DNA of 64,000 nucleotides from an uncultured Acidobacteriota bacterium (GTDB lineage Bacteria > Acidobacteriota > Blastocatellia > RBC074). Every line of letters begins with the position of its first letter. Within the stretch, counting starts at the first letter, position 1. The notes beneath the pieces are model-generated. The model did no database searches and was not told where the DNA came from. It saw only the letters and a program-made list of their open reading frames with translations. The translations under genes and the position numbers were made by a program. The stretch covers positions 186,001-250,000 of the forward strand of contig CADECP010000003.1 of the NCBI GenBank assembly GCA_902825875.1. The letters run 5' to 3'. Shown in pieces: positions 10,111 through 19,359 of the stretch.

Positions 10111-10247
10111 GAAATCAAATGGCAAATATCAAAAGGCAAAGGTTCGGCAGGCGAGTGACAAAAGTTCGGGGCTTGCCTTTGCCTGTTTTGCACATTTCTC
10201 CTCTGACAATTTTTGACTTTTGATATTTGCCTTTTGCCTTTTGATTT
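10111..10247. repeat. AT-rich inverted repeat between mlaE and mlaF
   Basis: The unit GGCAAATATCAAAAGGC at 10121 and following is mirrored by its reverse complement at about 10216-10240, with one extra 7-base AAAGGCA unit on the right. The right arm runs directly into the mlaF start codon at 10251, leaving no Shine-Dalgarno sequence. The same unit makes the hairpin at 12243-12323. The stem could attenuate transcription or hide the mlaF start; that is inference. Confidence 0.8.
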
Positions 10248-10250
10248 TTT

Positions 10251-11063
10251 ATGGCTGCAACTCCTTATGCAATTGAATTCCGCGACGTTTCGCTGGCTTT
10301 CGGCGACAACGTAATTCTCGACCGCGTCAATTTCGGTGTTCGGTATGGCGAATCCAAAATCGTCATGGGCGGTTCGGGAACCGGCAAATCAACCTTGCTA
10401 CGGTTGGTGTTGGGGCTGTTGAAACCGGATTCCGGCAATATCTTTGTGGACGGCGAAGACGTCACCCGTTACAACGAAGAGCAAATGATGGCCGTGCGGA
10501 AAAAAATCGGCATGGTCTTTCAGGAAGGCGCGCTGTTCGACAGTTTGTCGGTGTACGACAACGTCGCTTACCGATTGCGCGAACAACGAGTTGCCGAAGC
10601 CGAAATCGAAGAAGTGGTTTTGCGAATGTTGCGCTTCGTTGATCTGGAAGACGCGATTGACAAGATGCCCAACCAGCTTTCGGGCGGCATGCGTCGCAGA
10701 GTCGGCATTGCTCGCGCGCTGGTCGGCAATCCCAAAATCATTTTGTACGATGAACCTACTGCCGGACTCGATCCGATTACGGCGCGCACGATTTGCGAAT
10801 TGGCGCTGAAGCTGCGCGATCTGGAAGAAGTTTCTTCGATTTACGTCACTCACCGATTGGAAGACATGGACGTTCTGGCAACCGAATACGTGGTGCGTGA
10901 CGATTTCGGCGACGTTCATTTTGAACAGGAAGGCGACAAGCTTTGCCTGATTAACACCAAGTTCATCATGCTCAGGGACGGCGACATCATCTTTAACGGC
11001 AGCAATCAACAGATGCGCCAGATGTCCAATCCGTACATACAGAAATTTCTCAATCAGAGATAA
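10251..11063 (+). CDS. mlaF: MlaF-family ABC transporter ATPase
   Basis: Cytoplasmic ATPase that powers the Mla lipid transporter, 270 residues. Walker A is GGSGTGKST (about residues 43-51), Q-loop [11 protein letters not shown], signature [15 protein letters not shown], Walker [13 protein letters not shown] and switch histidine in YVTHR. The GALFDSL after the Q-loop and the SGGMRRR signature are typical of MlaF. The ATG at 10251 has no Shine-Dalgarno; an AT-rich repeat abuts it. The C-terminal 30 residues resemble the MlaF tail. It is co-oriented with the permease upstream and the MCE protein 25 bases downstream. Confidence 0.95.
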   Translation: MAATPYAIEFRDVSLAFGDNVILDRVNFGVRYGESKIVMGGSGTGKSTLLRLVLGLLKPDSGNIFVDGEDVTRYNEEQMMAVRKKIGMVFQEGALFDSLSVYDNVAYRLREQRVAEAEIEEVVLRMLRFVDLEDAIDKMPNQLSGGMRRRVGIARALVGNPKIILYDEPTAGLDPITARTICELALKLRDLEEVSSIYVTHRLEDMDVLATEYVVRDDFGDVHFEQEGDKLCLINTKFIMLRDGDIIFNGSNQQMRQMSNPYIQKFLNQR

Positions 11064-11088
11064 GCCTTTTTTTTGAGTTGGAGGATTT

Positions 11089-12240
11089 ATGCCGCAGAAC
11101 AAACCTGCACGTTTGTCCGAATTGCGAGTCGGGCTTTTGGTTTTGCTAGCGTTGGCGATTCTGGTGTTGGTGATTTTCGCCGTCAGCGGCGATTTGAAAA
11201 TCCCCGGATTCGGCAAAACAACGACCGTTCGCACCGAAATGCCCAGCGTGGATGGATTACGCAAAGGCGCAGAAGTTCGTCTTTCCGGCAAAAAAATCGG
11301 CAGCGTCAAGGCGATCAATTTCAGTCGCGCGATTCCCGCTGATGCCAAAACCGCAGCCGAATCGGGCAACATCGAAATCGTCATGGATATTGACGGCACT
11401 CTGGACGGTCGTCCGGCCATCGAACGCATTCGCAGCGATTCAGTCGCCACGCTGAAAACCGCAGGCGTTCTGGGCGACAACGTCATTGACATCACGCCCG
11501 GCACGCTCAGCGGCAAAGCCATCAACAACGGCGACAAAATCGTCAGCCAGGCGCAAAAAAGCGTCGGCGACATTTTGAACGCCGCCCAAACCGCCGTCAC
11601 CAACTTGAACACCATCTCCGACGACATCAAGGTGATGACCAAAGACATCCGCGACGGCAAAGGCACTGCCGGAAAGTTCCTGCGCGACGAAGATTTTTAC
11701 GTCAACCTGAACGACACCATTCTGAAAGCGCAAACTCTGATTGGTGCGCTGAAAGAAGGCGAAGGAACATTCAGTAAACTCATCAACGACCCGCAGCTTT
11801 ACACACAGGTCAGCGACACTGTCACGCAACTTCGCAGCATCTCGGAACAACTCAACACCCAATTGACAAAAGGCGAAGGCACTTTGGGCAAACTGGTCAA
11901 AGACAACGAGCTTTACAACAAAGCCAACGCCTTGATTGCCAAAGCCGACCAGATTTCGGCCAAGCTCGACAACGCGATGGCCAAGATCGAACGCGGCGAA
12001 GGCAATCTTGGCAAATTGCTCAACGATGAAAAGCTTTATGCCGATGCGCGCGATACGGTTGAAAAACTGAACGCCATCGCCACTCGGCTGGAAAAAGGCG
12101 AAGGCACTGCCGGAATGCTGCTGAAAGACGACAAGCTGTACAACAACGTCAACACGCTGTCGGCTGAAATGACCAAGCTGATTTACGACTTCCGGCAAAA
12201 TCCGAAAAAGTATCTTTCGATCAAGGTCACGATTTTCTAA
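11089..12240 (+). CDS. mlaD: MlaD-like MCE-domain protein with five EGxGT repeats
   Basis: Periplasmic substrate-binding part of the Mla transporter, anchored by one N-terminal helix (about residues 12-32). An MCE domain follows ([23 protein letters not shown] and onwards, to about residue 150). The C-terminal half carries five repeats of about 35-40 residues, each with the core GEGT-GKLL-D--LY, predicted to be long amphipathic helices. In related MCE proteins such C-terminal helices form the lipid tunnel across the periplasm. It is 383 residues, longer than E. coli MlaD (about 180) because of these repeats. GGAGG lies upstream of the ATG. Last gene of the mla cluster; a perfect 27-bp hairpin follows. 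Confidence 0.92.
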   Translation: MPQNKPARLSELRVGLLVLLALAILVLVIFAVSGDLKIPGFGKTTTVRTEMPSVDGLRKGAEVRLSGKKIGSVKAINFSRAIPADAKTAAESGNIEIVMDIDGTLDGRPAIERIRSDSVATLKTAGVLGDNVIDITPGTLSGKAINNGDKIVSQAQKSVGDILNAAQTAVTNLNTISDDIKVMTKDIRDGKGTAGKFLRDEDFYVNLNDTILKAQTLIGALKEGEGTFSKLINDPQLYTQVSDTVTQLRSISEQLNTQLTKGEGTLGKLVKDNELYNKANALIAKADQISAKLDNAMAKIERGEGNLGKLLNDEKLYADARDTVEKLNAIATRLEKGEGTAGMLLKDDKLYNNVNTLSAEMTKLIYDFRQNPKKYLSIKVTIF

Positions 12241-12242
12241 AA

Positions 12243-12323
12243 GGCAAATATCAAAAGGCAAATATCAAAAGGCAAAAGTAGGATTCAGTTTCCCGTTTTT
12301 GCCTTTTGATATTTGCCTTTTGA
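12243..12323. terminator. Perfect 27-bp AT-rich inverted repeat, bidirectional terminator-like
   Basis: The arm at 12251-12277 (TCAAAAGGCAAATATC and onwards) is perfectly complementary to 12297-12323, with a 19-base loop. A further copy of the unit starts at 12243. It lies between the convergent mlaD and rhodanese genes. The same unit forms the inverted repeat upstream of mlaF, so this is an interspersed repeat recruited, or landed, between genes. Confidence 0.85.
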
Positions 12324-12331
12324 TTTTTGAT

Positions 12332-12697
12332 TTATTCCATCGCGTAGCCAGCTTCCCGCCAAGCCTTGATTCCGCCCGCCATCGAAAGCACGTTCGTGTA
12401 ACCCATCCGTTGCAAATTGTCCGCCGCCAAAGCCGAACGAAATCCGCCGCCGCAATACAACACAATTTCAGATGACTTGTCGGGGACGACTTTTTCAATG
12501 TCCCGTTCGATGATGCCGCGTCCGAGGTGTTGCGCACCGGCGGCATGATCCACATCCCATTCATTGTCCTCGCGCACGTCAATGAAAACGAATTGTTCGC
12601 CAGCGTCGAGTTTTTGTTTGACCTCGGCGACGGTGATTTCGCGGACGCGCGTTTTGGCGTCATCGCAAAACTGTTCAAAAGCTGTCGAATGTTTCAT
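12332..12697 (-). CDS. Single-domain rhodanese-like sulfurtransferase
   Basis: A 121-residue cytoplasmic rhodanese. The family domain fills the whole protein: FIDVREDNEWDVDHAAGA is the CH2A-type motif, and the active-site loop is C82-GGGFRS, with Cys82 as the persulfide-carrying nucleophile. The six-residue loop fits thiosulfate or polysulfide sulfurtransferases of the GlpE/PspE size class. It is transcribed after the CDP-sugar genes on the same strand, but a functional link is not evident. Confidence 0.9.
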   Translation of the reverse strand: MKHSTAFEQFCDDAKTRVREITVAEVKQKLDAGEQFVFIDVREDNEWDVDHAAGAQHLGRGIIERDIEKVVPDKSSEIVLYCGGGFRSALAADNLQRMGYTNVLSMAGGIKAWREAGYAME

Positions 12698-12721
12698 GAA
12701 GTTGTCCTTTCAATTTCAGGG

Positions 12722-13699
12722 TCAGCTCAACTTACCCAAATTGGTTCGATACCAATCAATCGTTTGGCGCAGACCGTCTTCCAGACTGATTTCCGCTCGC
12801 CAGCCGAGCCGCGCTTCGGCTTTGCCGGCGGATAAATACTGAGCATCTATTTCGCGTTCGATTTTGTGATCCAGCAAAACGTGCGGTTTGAGTTGCCCCT
12901 CTTTACCAGCCAATCGAATGATGCGGTTGACCAGATCAAGCATCTGCACCGGATCGCCTGCGCCAAAGTTGAATGCTTCGCCAGTAGTGTCTTCGATTTT
13001 TTCCGCCAGCAACAAATAGCCGCGCGCCACGTCATCGGCATGAACGAATTCGCGGACAGGAGTTCCGTCGCTGCGAATGATCGGCGCTTCACCGCGAAGC
13101 ACGGACAAAATCGTTCCCGGAATGATGCGCGACAAATTCATATCACCCGGCCCATAAATGTTGGCAAAGCGCGAAACCGTCACAGGCGTTCCGTAAGTGT
13201 GAGCGAACGAGCGCGCCAAAATGTCTTTGCAGGCCTTCGAGGCGTCGTAAGGAAACAAGCCCAACAGCGGATAATGCTCTTCGTAAGGCAGATCGTCGTG
13301 CGAACCGTAAGCTTTGTCGCTGGACGCCACGACCACGCGCTTGACGGTTTCCGAACGGCGACAGGCTTCCAGCAAAAAATATGTTCCGCGAATGTTGGCT
13401 TCAAACGTCGAAAGCGGCGAACGATTGGCTGCTCCGACAATGGCTTGAGCGGCCAGATGAAACACGGCTTCGATTTCGTATTCGGCCAGAATTCGTTCCA
13501 TCAAACCGTAATCTTCAATCGTGCCATTGACGACGGTGACTCGGCGACGAAGATCGAAAACATCCAGCGAGTTGGCCTTCACTTCGTCGCGCTGCAAACA
13601 AACGACGCGCGCGCCTTGTTCGACAAGCATTCTGGCGACATAAGAGCCGACAAAGCCGGTTGCTCCGGTGACAAAAGCTGTTCGGTTATTCCAAAACAT
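12722..13699 (-). CDS. rfbG: CDP-glucose 4,6-dehydratase-like NAD-dependent epimerase/dehydratase
   Basis: Short-chain dehydrogenase/reductase of the sugar-nucleotide type, 325 residues. NAD-binding motif GATGFVG is at residues 12-18. The catalytic elements are SSDKAYG (126-132) and Y151-DAS-K155. The SSDK-YG motif is characteristic of CDP-glucose 4,6-dehydratase, and the gene just upstream in the transcript encodes glucose-1-phosphate cytidylyltransferase, which makes CDP-glucose. Product would be CDP-4-keto-6-deoxyglucose, a precursor of 3,6-dideoxyhexoses or other deoxysugars of surface polysaccharide. No further pathway gene (RfbH-type dehydrase) is nearby. Identity as dehydratase is strong; the nucleotide is inferred from context. 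Confidence 0.85.
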   Translation of the reverse strand: MFWNNRTAFVTGATGFVGSYVARMLVEQGARVVCLQRDEVKANSLDVFDLRRRVTVVNGTIEDYGLMERILAEYEIEAVFHLAAQAIVGAANRSPLSTFEANIRGTYFLLEACRRSETVKRVVVASSDKAYGSHDDLPYEEHYPLLGLFPYDASKACKDILARSFAHTYGTPVTVSRFANIYGPGDMNLSRIIPGTILSVLRGEAPIIRSDGTPVREFVHADDVARGYLLLAEKIEDTTGEAFNFGAGDPVQMLDLVNRIIRLAGKEGQLKPHVLLDHKIEREIDAQYLSAGKAEARLGWRAEISLEDGLRQTIDWYRTNLGKLS

Positions 13700-13704
13700 T
13701 ATTT

Positions 13705-13737
13705 CAGGTGTTAGGTGACAGGTTGCAGGTGTTAGGT
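13705..13737. repeat. Short direct repeat between rfbG and rfbF
   Basis: CAGGTGTTAGGT occurs at 13705-13716 and again at 13726-13737, a period of 21 bases. It sits just upstream of the rfbG start, so it could be a site for a regulator or a leftover of an interspersed repeat. Confidence 0.6.
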
Positions 13738-13780
13738 TGGAGACGTTCTATTCGCAACATCAAAAATCCAAAACTCAAAA

Positions 13781-14575
13781 TTATCGCCAGACTTTCCATT
13801 CCGCTTGTCCGGCATCCCAGAGCTGGTTGAATTCCAGATTGTCCTTGTAAGTGTCCATGCATTTCCAAAAGCCGGAATGCTGAAACGCGATCAATTGCCG
13901 CTCGGCAGCCAATCGTTCCAACGGTTCGCGTTCCAGCACGCAATCGTCGGTCAGGTAATCAAACAGTCGCCGGTTGAACACGAAAAACCCGCCGTTGATC
14001 CATTCCTGCATGACCGGCTTTTCTTCAAAATCCGTCACTGCAGATTCACCATCAAGTTTGATGATGCCGAAATTCGAGCGCGGATGTACCGCCGTCAAAG
14101 TCGCCGTTCGCCCGTGCGAGCGATGAAAGTCAATCAGCGCGGTCAGATTCACGCTCGACAACCCGTCGCCGTAAGTCACACAAAAAGTTTCGTCGCCACC
14201 CAGATACTTTTCGATTTGCTTGATGCGTCCGCCGGTGTTGGTTTCGGCTCCGGTGTCGGCAAAGGTGATGGTCAATTCGTTGCCGTCGGCGTGTTGCCAG
14301 CAAAGCTGAAAATCGCCTGCCAAATCCGGCGCAGGCGCGAGGTCAGCGTATTGCGGTTCCCTATCCAGAAAGTAATGCGTGGTGAAATGTCGTTTGATTT
14401 CTTCGCCAAGGAATCCCAAACACAGCACAAAATCGTTCAAGCCGTAATGCTGGTAAAGCTTCAGAATGTGCCACAGCACAGGCTGACCGCCGATTTCGAT
14501 CAACCCTTTCGGCACGGTCGCGCCGTGTTCGCCAAGCCGGGTTCCTTTTCCACCGCAGAGAATGACTGTCTTCAT
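13781..14575 (-). CDS. rfbF: Glucose-1-phosphate cytidylyltransferase
   Basis: Makes CDP-glucose from CTP and glucose-1-phosphate. The 264-residue protein starts [14 protein letters not shown], the nucleotide-binding signature of sugar-nucleotidylyltransferases. [15 protein letters not shown] and the later GDGLSSV and [15 protein letters not shown] match the RfbF subfamily. The ATG at 14575 is preferred over an upstream in-frame start because the family signature begins there and because ATGA overlaps the stop of the upstream hydrolase gene. It precedes rfbG in the same direction. Confidence 0.93.
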   Translation of the reverse strand: MKTVILCGGKGTRLGEHGATVPKGLIEIGGQPVLWHILKLYQHYGLNDFVLCLGFLGEEIKRHFTTHYFLDREPQYADLAPAPDLAGDFQLCWQHADGNELTITFADTGAETNTGGRIKQIEKYLGGDETFCVTYGDGLSSVNLTALIDFHRSHGRTATLTAVHPRSNFGIIKLDGESAVTDFEEKPVMQEWINGGFFVFNRRLFDYLTDDCVLEREPLERLAAERQLIAFQHSGFWKCMDTYKDNLEFNQLWDAGQAEWKVWR

Positions 14576-15456
14576 TTGATCAACTTGTTCTTCTTCAAAA
14601 ACGCCATCACCGTTTCGTTGAATTTTTGCGGTTCGTCCATCATCAAAAAGTGACTGACGCCATCCCATTTTTGATACTCGATGCCGGGTGCGAGTTCGCG
14701 GACGTACTTTTCGTATTCCGAAGTCCAGTTACCGCTGGTCGCCATCAACGCCAGCGTCGGCACGGTAATCTTGTCTGTTTTCGCAGGAAAGATGTTCGGG
14801 TCGAGCATTCCTTCAAACGCGCTGACCATAGTGTGTTGCGGCGCGTTGACCATTGCAGTTTTGACTTCGGCGCGAACTTTCAGGTCTTTCATTCCCTGCG
14901 TCAGGTATTCGACAGATTTTTCGGCGCTGGCTCGATAAGTCGGCAACCGCAGCGGATCGAGGAAGCCTTTCATTGATTCGCGCGTGCCCATCGCTTTCAA
15001 ACTGCCATCAACAATCACCAAAGCCCGCGTCTTTTCGGGGAAGTTTTTATAAAACTGCCACAACACAGGCGCTCCCATACTGTGACCGACCAGCGTTGCT
15101 TTGCTGACTTTGGCATCGCGTAAGACGGCTTCGACGGCCTGAGCGTAAAGCTTCATGGTGTAAGCCAACTCGGACTTTTCGCTCTGGCCGTGACCGGGCA
15201 AATCAACTGCGATGACTCGCGCTTGGCCGGTGAAAGCCGGAATGTTCGCTTTCCAAAACGTCAGATTGCACGTCCAGCCGTGAACGAAGACCAACGCCGT
15301 GTCGCCTTTGCCGTAATTCTGGTAATGCACCTTCATCGAATCCAGCTTGGCGTATTTGTCTTCAGGCTTGGATTCAGCGGCTTGATAAACGCGCGCAGTG
15401 GAAATCGCCGTGATCATCAAAACCAGCATCAGGCAACATCGAAACAGTTTCTTCAT
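14572..15456 (-). CDS. Exported alpha/beta hydrolase
   Basis: Periplasmic or lipid-facing serine hydrolase of 294 residues with an N-terminal signal peptide (about 1-27). Classic alpha/beta-hydrolase marks: VFVHGW (oxyanion hole), nucleophile S126 in VGHSMGAP, and H269 in [13 protein letters not shown]. The substrate is unknown. Its stop codon overlaps the start of rfbF (ATGA), so the two are translationally coupled; this is unusual, since an exported esterase is not a known part of CDP-glucose synthesis. Confidence 0.87.
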   Translation of the reverse strand: MKKLFRCCLMLVLMITAISTARVYQAAESKPEDKYAKLDSMKVHYQNYGKGDTALVFVHGWTCNLTFWKANIPAFTGQARVIAVDLPGHGQSEKSELAYTMKLYAQAVEAVLRDAKVSKATLVGHSMGAPVLWQFYKNFPEKTRALVIVDGSLKAMGTRESMKGFLDPLRLPTYRASAEKSVEYLTQGMKDLKVRAEVKTAMVNAPQHTMVSAFEGMLDPNIFPAKTDKITVPTLALMATSGNWTSEYEKYVRELAPGIEYQKWDGVSHFLMMDEPQKFNETVMAFLKKNKLIK

Positions 15457-15477
15457 GGTCTTCTCTCCAATTTCCGG

Positions 15478-15786
15478 CTAAGCCGAATCTTCCATTTCGC
15501 GCAACGATCGCAGCGTGTACAGGCCGGTGTTGTGGCCGTCGCTCCAACTGATGCTGTATGCGTATCGGCCCACCGGTGCCAGGTCTGTGATGCGAATGTC
15601 CGGGAATTGTTCGGCTGTCAGATTCAAACTTTGCGACGGATGATGGCCTTTGCAACTGGCGCAGGGGCATTCCGCCCGCAATACGTTCAATCGCAACCGG
15701 CTGACGTGCCCGTCATCCCACGCGATTTGCAACACCGAATCGCCCTCCGTCAACGCCAGCGATTCGGGAAAAACTTCATTGGTCAT
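15478..15786 (-). CDS. DUF971 (GBBH-like N-terminal domain) protein
   Basis: A 102-residue protein made of one DUF971 domain. Visible marks are LQIAWDDGHVSRL, the cysteines in LRAECPCASC and the closing YSISWSDGHNTGLYTLRSLRE. The domain is the N-terminal part of gamma-butyrobetaine hydroxylases and also occurs alone in bacteria, often near Fe-S cluster or Mrp genes, with no settled function. The ATG at 15786 is chosen because the domain starts there. It reads into the hydrolase gene 22 bases away. Confidence 0.85.
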   Translation of the reverse strand: MTNEVFPESLALTEGDSVLQIAWDDGHVSRLRLNVLRAECPCASCKGHHPSQSLNLTAEQFPDIRITDLAPVGRYAYSISWSDGHNTGLYTLRSLREMEDSA

Positions 15787-15931
15787 AAGCTGGTTTGTAT
15801 CAGTTGATGATGAATGGTTAAATTGCGCGCCTTTTGCAGCTACATGCAACAGGGCGAGGCATTTAACCATCTGAAGCCGCGCTTCAGCAAACGTGCTGAG
15901 TTTCAACATTTACTCTAGTGGGAGGAGGAAG

Positions 15932-16432
15932 ATGGAACAAAACAAGATTGTCCGAATTGACGATTACAACAACCGCAAGGAAGCCAAAGGATTTCTGAAG
16001 GGCGTCATCATGCTCATTCCGAATTTCCTGAAGCTGCTGTACAGACTGTTCAAGGATTCGCGTGTGCCAATGGCGGAAAAAGCGATGCTCGTCGGCGCGA
16101 TTGCTTATGTGGTATCGCCGCTTGATCTGTTGCCGGACGTGATTCCGTTCATCGGTCAGGTAGACGATTTGTATCTGATCGGTTTGGTCGTGTTGAGATT
16201 GCTGGCGCGAACCGATGACGATGTGATTCAGGAACATTGGGACGGACGCGGCGATCTGGCTTCACTGGTCAACAAAATCGTGCGCGCTGCTCAGTTCGTG
16301 TTGCCGAAAAAGATGCAGCGAATCCTGCTTGGCCGCGTAGACATCGCGCCGAAAATCAAAGGCGGTTTGATGTCTTCGCCCGCCGCCGTCGAAGACCTTG
16401 ACGATGCGCGCGAACGGCAAGCGCGGCGGTAA
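15932..16432 (+). CDS. YkvA/DUF1232 family membrane protein
   Basis: A 166-residue protein with a DUF1232 domain. The core AIAYVVSPLDLLPD followed by IPFIGQVDDLYL (about residues 50-75) is the family signature. It probably associates with the inner membrane through one or two hydrophobic helices. No biochemical role is established. GGAGGAGG lies immediately upstream of the ATG at 15932. The C-terminal 60 residues are polar and specific to this protein. Confidence 0.88.
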   Translation: MEQNKIVRIDDYNNRKEAKGFLKGVIMLIPNFLKLLYRLFKDSRVPMAEKAMLVGAIAYVVSPLDLLPDVIPFIGQVDDLYLIGLVVLRLLARTDDDVIQEHWDGRGDLASLVNKIVRAAQFVLPKKMQRILLGRVDIAPKIKGGLMSSPAAVEDLDDARERQARR

Positions 16433-16562
16433 CCTGTCGGCAAACCAACACCAGAAATGGCTGCTCGAAATGTTCGGGCAGCCATTTTCCTTTTCGGCGT
16501 CTTGTGACAATCTGCCGCTGTCGTAACTTCACCAAACTCAAAACCAAACAGGAGCCTTCCCC

Positions 16563-17702
16563 ATGACCGAACAGCGCGCGGAGTCGCTGCCTTCAGAACG
16601 CCTGATTTCACTGGATGTGTTTCGCGGTTTGACCATTGCCGGAATGGTGTTGGTCAACAACGCCGGAAGCTGGAACGCGGTGTATCCGCCGCTGGCGCAC
16701 GCAGCATGGCACGGTTGGACGCCAACCGATCTGATCTTTCCGTTTTTCGTCTTCATCATCGGCGTCGCCATTCCGCTGGCCTTCGAGCGGCGCAAAGCTG
16801 TAAGCGGCAGCCTGCGCGATCTGTACCTGAAAATTCTTCGCCGGTCGGCCATCATTTTTGGATTGGGCTTGCTGGTGCTGAATGCGTTCCCATACACATT
16901 CGACAAGTTCCACCACTTGCGAATTCCCGGTGTGATGCAGCGGCTGGCGTTGTGTTATTTGTTCGCGGCGTTGATCTTTTTGACAACCAAAGTCCGCACG
17001 CAAATTCTGATCGCTGTCGGATTGCTGATTGGATATTGGCTGGCGATGAAACTGGTTGCCGCGCCGGGCTACGCGCGCGGCGATTTGTCGCTGGAAGGTT
17101 CGCTGGCTTCGTGGCTGGATCGCACGTTGATGCCCGGCCACACGTACAAACCAATGTACGATCCCGAAGGATTGTTCAGCACTGTTCCGGCCATTTCGAC
17201 CGCGCTGTTCGGCGTGCTGGCCGGACAATGGTTACAGCAGCGCCGCGAAGCCTTTGAAAAAGTCGCCGGATTGTTCGCCGTTGGCGCTTTGTGCGTAATC
17301 ATTGGCTACGTGTGGGATTGGGCGTTCCCGATCAACAAAGCTCTGTGGACGAGTTCTTATGTGATGTTCACTGGCGGATTGGCGCTGCAACTGTTGGCGT
17401 TGTGTTATTGGGTCATTGACCTGAAAGGTTATCGGCGCTGGGCGCAGCCGTTTGTCGTATTCGGCGTCAACGCGCTGGCGCTCTATGTGCTGTCGAGTTT
17501 GATGTTCAAAGTGTTGCTGTTCATCAAAGCCACCAAACTGGACGGAACCGAAGGCACTTTGCGCGATTGGATTTACGAACGAGTGTTTGCCACTTGGCTG
17601 TCGCCGATGAACGCTTCGCTGGCCTTTGCATTGGCGTATCTGGCACTGTGGTGGTTGTTGATGCTGGTGCTGTACCGGCGCAAGATTTTCATCAAAGTCT
17701 AA
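16563..17702 (+). CDS. HGSNAT/DUF5009-like membrane acyltransferase
   Basis: Inner-membrane protein of 379 residues with about ten helices. The N-terminal [22 protein letters not shown] and [22 protein letters not shown] are the hallmark of the heparan-alpha-glucosaminide N-acetyltransferase family (DUF1624/DUF5009, NagX-type). The His in HAAWHGW is the conserved residue thought to carry or relay the acetyl group. Bacterial members probably transfer acetyl groups from cytoplasmic acetyl-CoA to amino sugars across the membrane. CAGGAG precedes the ATG. It is followed by a hairpin and the quinone oxidoreductase gene. Confidence 0.88.
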   Translation: MTEQRAESLPSERLISLDVFRGLTIAGMVLVNNAGSWNAVYPPLAHAAWHGWTPTDLIFPFFVFIIGVAIPLAFERRKAVSGSLRDLYLKILRRSAIIFGLGLLVLNAFPYTFDKFHHLRIPGVMQRLALCYLFAALIFLTTKVRTQILIAVGLLIGYWLAMKLVAAPGYARGDLSLEGSLASWLDRTLMPGHTYKPMYDPEGLFSTVPAISTALFGVLAGQWLQQRREAFEKVAGLFAVGALCVIIGYVWDWAFPINKALWTSSYVMFTGGLALQLLALCYWVIDLKGYRRWAQPFVVFGVNALALYVLSSLMFKVLLFIKATKLDGTEGTLRDWIYERVFATWLSPMNASLAFALAYLALWWLLMLVLYRRKIFIKV

Positions 17703-17709
17703 AACCTGG

Positions 17710-17742
17710 CTGGGAGCGCAGGCGTCTCGCCGGCGCTCCCAG
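17710..17742. repeat. Compact GC-rich palindrome (REP-like) between two genes
   Basis: CTGGGAGCGC at 17710-17719 pairs perfectly with GCGCTCCCAG at 17733-17742. The loop itself contains GGCG-TCT-CGCC, so the whole 33 bases fold into one long stem broken by an A/G mismatch. There is no T run. The element ends 17 bases before the next ATG. It looks like an interspersed palindromic element. Confidence 0.75.
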
Positions 17743-17759
17743 CATTTCGAGGAAGAACC

Positions 17760-18728
17760 ATGAGAGCAATCGTTGTCGAAACCTGTGGCGGGCCGGAATC
17801 GCTGGTGTACCGCGATGCCGAAACGCCTTCGCCCAAAGCAGGCGAAGCCTTAATCAAAGTCGAAGCCATAGGGCTGAATTACATTGACGTGTATCACCGC
17901 ACCGGTCTCTATCCGTTGCCACGTCCGTTCATTCCCGGCATGGAAGCCGCCGGAATCGTCGAAGCCGTCGGCGAAGGCGTCACCGAAGTTGCTGTCGGCG
18001 ACCGCGTCGCGTACGCCATGCAAGTCGGCGCTTATGCCGAATATGCCGCCGTGCAATCTTGGCGTTTGGTCAAAGTCCCCGATGGCGTCAGCGCCCAGCA
18101 AGCCGCAGCAGCCATGTTGCAAGGCATGACGGCGCATTATCTGGTGACATCAACTTACGCGCTCAAAGCCGGAGACACGGCGTTGATTCACGCGGCAGCG
18201 GGCGGCGTAGGATTGTTGTTATGCCAGATGGTCAAAAACATTGGCGCACGCGGCATCGGGACGGTTTCCACCGAAACCAAAGCCGCGCTTGCCCGCGAAG
18301 CCGGAGCCGATGAAGTCATTTTGTACACCGAGCAGGATTTTGAAGCGGAAGTGAAACGCTTGACCGACGGCAAAGGCGTGCAGGTCGTTTACGATTCGGT
18401 TGGCCAGACGACATTTTTGAAAAGCCTGAACTGTCTGGCTCCGCGCGGAATGCTGGCGCTGTTCGGCCAATCGTCCGGGCCTGTGGCGACGTTCGATCCG
18501 GCTTTACTGGCACAAAAAGGTTCGCTGTTTTTGACGCGACCGAGTCTGGCGGCGTACGCGGCAACGCGCGAAGAATTGCTCTGGCGAGCAGGCGATTTGT
18601 TCAACTGGATCAACGCCGGAAAGCTGAAACTGCGCATCGAAAAAACATTCCCCTTGGCCGACGCCGCCGAAGCACACCGCCAACTGGAAGGCCGCAAAAC
18701 TACCGGCAAAGTGCTGCTGATTCCTTGA
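17760..18728 (+). CDS. qor: NADPH:quinone oxidoreductase (zinc-independent MDR)
   Basis: Cytoplasmic medium-chain dehydrogenase/reductase of 322 residues that reduces quinones or activated double bonds with NADPH. The cofactor motif is [12 protein letters not shown] (about residues 142-153), the quinone-reductase form of GxGxxG. The N-terminal [15 protein letters not shown] and [16 protein letters not shown] are typical of Qor. The cysteine ligands for structural zinc are absent, as expected. GAGGAA lies before the ATG. No obvious partner gene. Confidence 0.9.
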   Translation: MRAIVVETCGGPESLVYRDAETPSPKAGEALIKVEAIGLNYIDVYHRTGLYPLPRPFIPGMEAAGIVEAVGEGVTEVAVGDRVAYAMQVGAYAEYAAVQSWRLVKVPDGVSAQQAAAAMLQGMTAHYLVTSTYALKAGDTALIHAAAGGVGLLLCQMVKNIGARGIGTVSTETKAALAREAGADEVILYTEQDFEAEVKRLTDGKGVQVVYDSVGQTTFLKSLNCLAPRGMLALFGQSSGPVATFDPALLAQKGSLFLTRPSLAAYAATREELLWRAGDLFNWINAGKLKLRIEKTFPLADAAEAHRQLEGRKTTGKVLLIP

Positions 18729-18839
18729 CGAAGTGTGTTGTTACCTGACGTCGCTGCGTTGGGCGTTGCGTCGTTTAACAACGAAGAATAGACTTTCACT
18801 GGCATCACACAGACGCGAAGGGCGATTGGACTTTGAGCG

Positions 18840-19112
18840 ATGGCTTTTGATTGGGATAAGAAAAAGGCCGCCGAAAACTTTGTCAAACATGGCGTCTCGT
18901 TTGAAGAAGCGGAAACTGTGTTTGACGATCCGCTGTACGTTGATTTCTACGACCCGGATCATTCGCTTGGCGAGCATCGCTTCATCATCATGGGAGAGTC
19001 AGCACAAGGCCGCCTGTTAATGGTTTCATACACCGAACGCGGCGATCACATTCGGTTAATCAGTTCCAGAGAACTGACACCGGCAGAACGGAAAAAATAT
19101 GAAGAAGGATAA
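18840..19112 (+). CDS. brnT: BrnT family toxin
   Basis: A 90-residue RelE-fold ribonuclease toxin. The protein starts FDWDKKKAAENFVKHGVSFEEA and continues FDDP and LGEHRFIIMGESAQGRLLMVSYTER, the standard BrnT pattern. BrnT cleaves mRNA under stress and is neutralised by BrnA. The gene overlaps the next small gene by 14 bases, matching the usual brnT-brnA order. It lies in a cluster of small toxin-antitoxin-like genes. Confidence 0.9.
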   Translation: MAFDWDKKKAAENFVKHGVSFEEAETVFDDPLYVDFYDPDHSLGEHRFIIMGESAQGRLLMVSYTERGDHIRLISSRELTPAERKKYEEG

Positions 19113-19359
19113 CGAACAAGAGTCTCAGTCAGAATTGACCGATCTGAACGACGAACTCCGTCCCGAATACGACTTGGGCCAGTTACAGGTGCGGCGTATA
19201 GGGCCTGGACGTCACCAGTTTGGCAATCATATCGTCCGGCTGGAGCCGGACGTGGCAGCAGTGTTTCAAGATGCCAATGCTGTCAATGAAGCCTTACGGC
19301 TGCTGATTAAAGTCACTCAGTCAAGCAATCAACCTCTTGCGCCAAAATACTCTTCATAG
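19099..19359 (+). CDS. BrnA-like antitoxin
   Basis: An 86-residue protein that pairs with the BrnT toxin. The first 40 residues are polar. The segment HIVRLEPDVAAVFQDANAV followed by NEALRLLIKV resembles the ribbon-helix-helix found in antitoxins that accompany BrnT. By analogy it would bind the toxin and repress the operon promoter. The start overlaps the end of brnT, with AAGGA in the toxin end serving as ribosome binding site for translation coupling. Its end overlaps the convergent gene at 19329 by 31 bases. The BrnA assignment is from context plus weak sequence resemblance. Confidence 0.7.
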   Translation: MKKDNEQESQSELTDLNDELRPEYDLGQLQVRRIGPGRHQFGNHIVRLEPDVAAVFQDANAVNEALRLLIKVTQSSNQPLAPKYSS

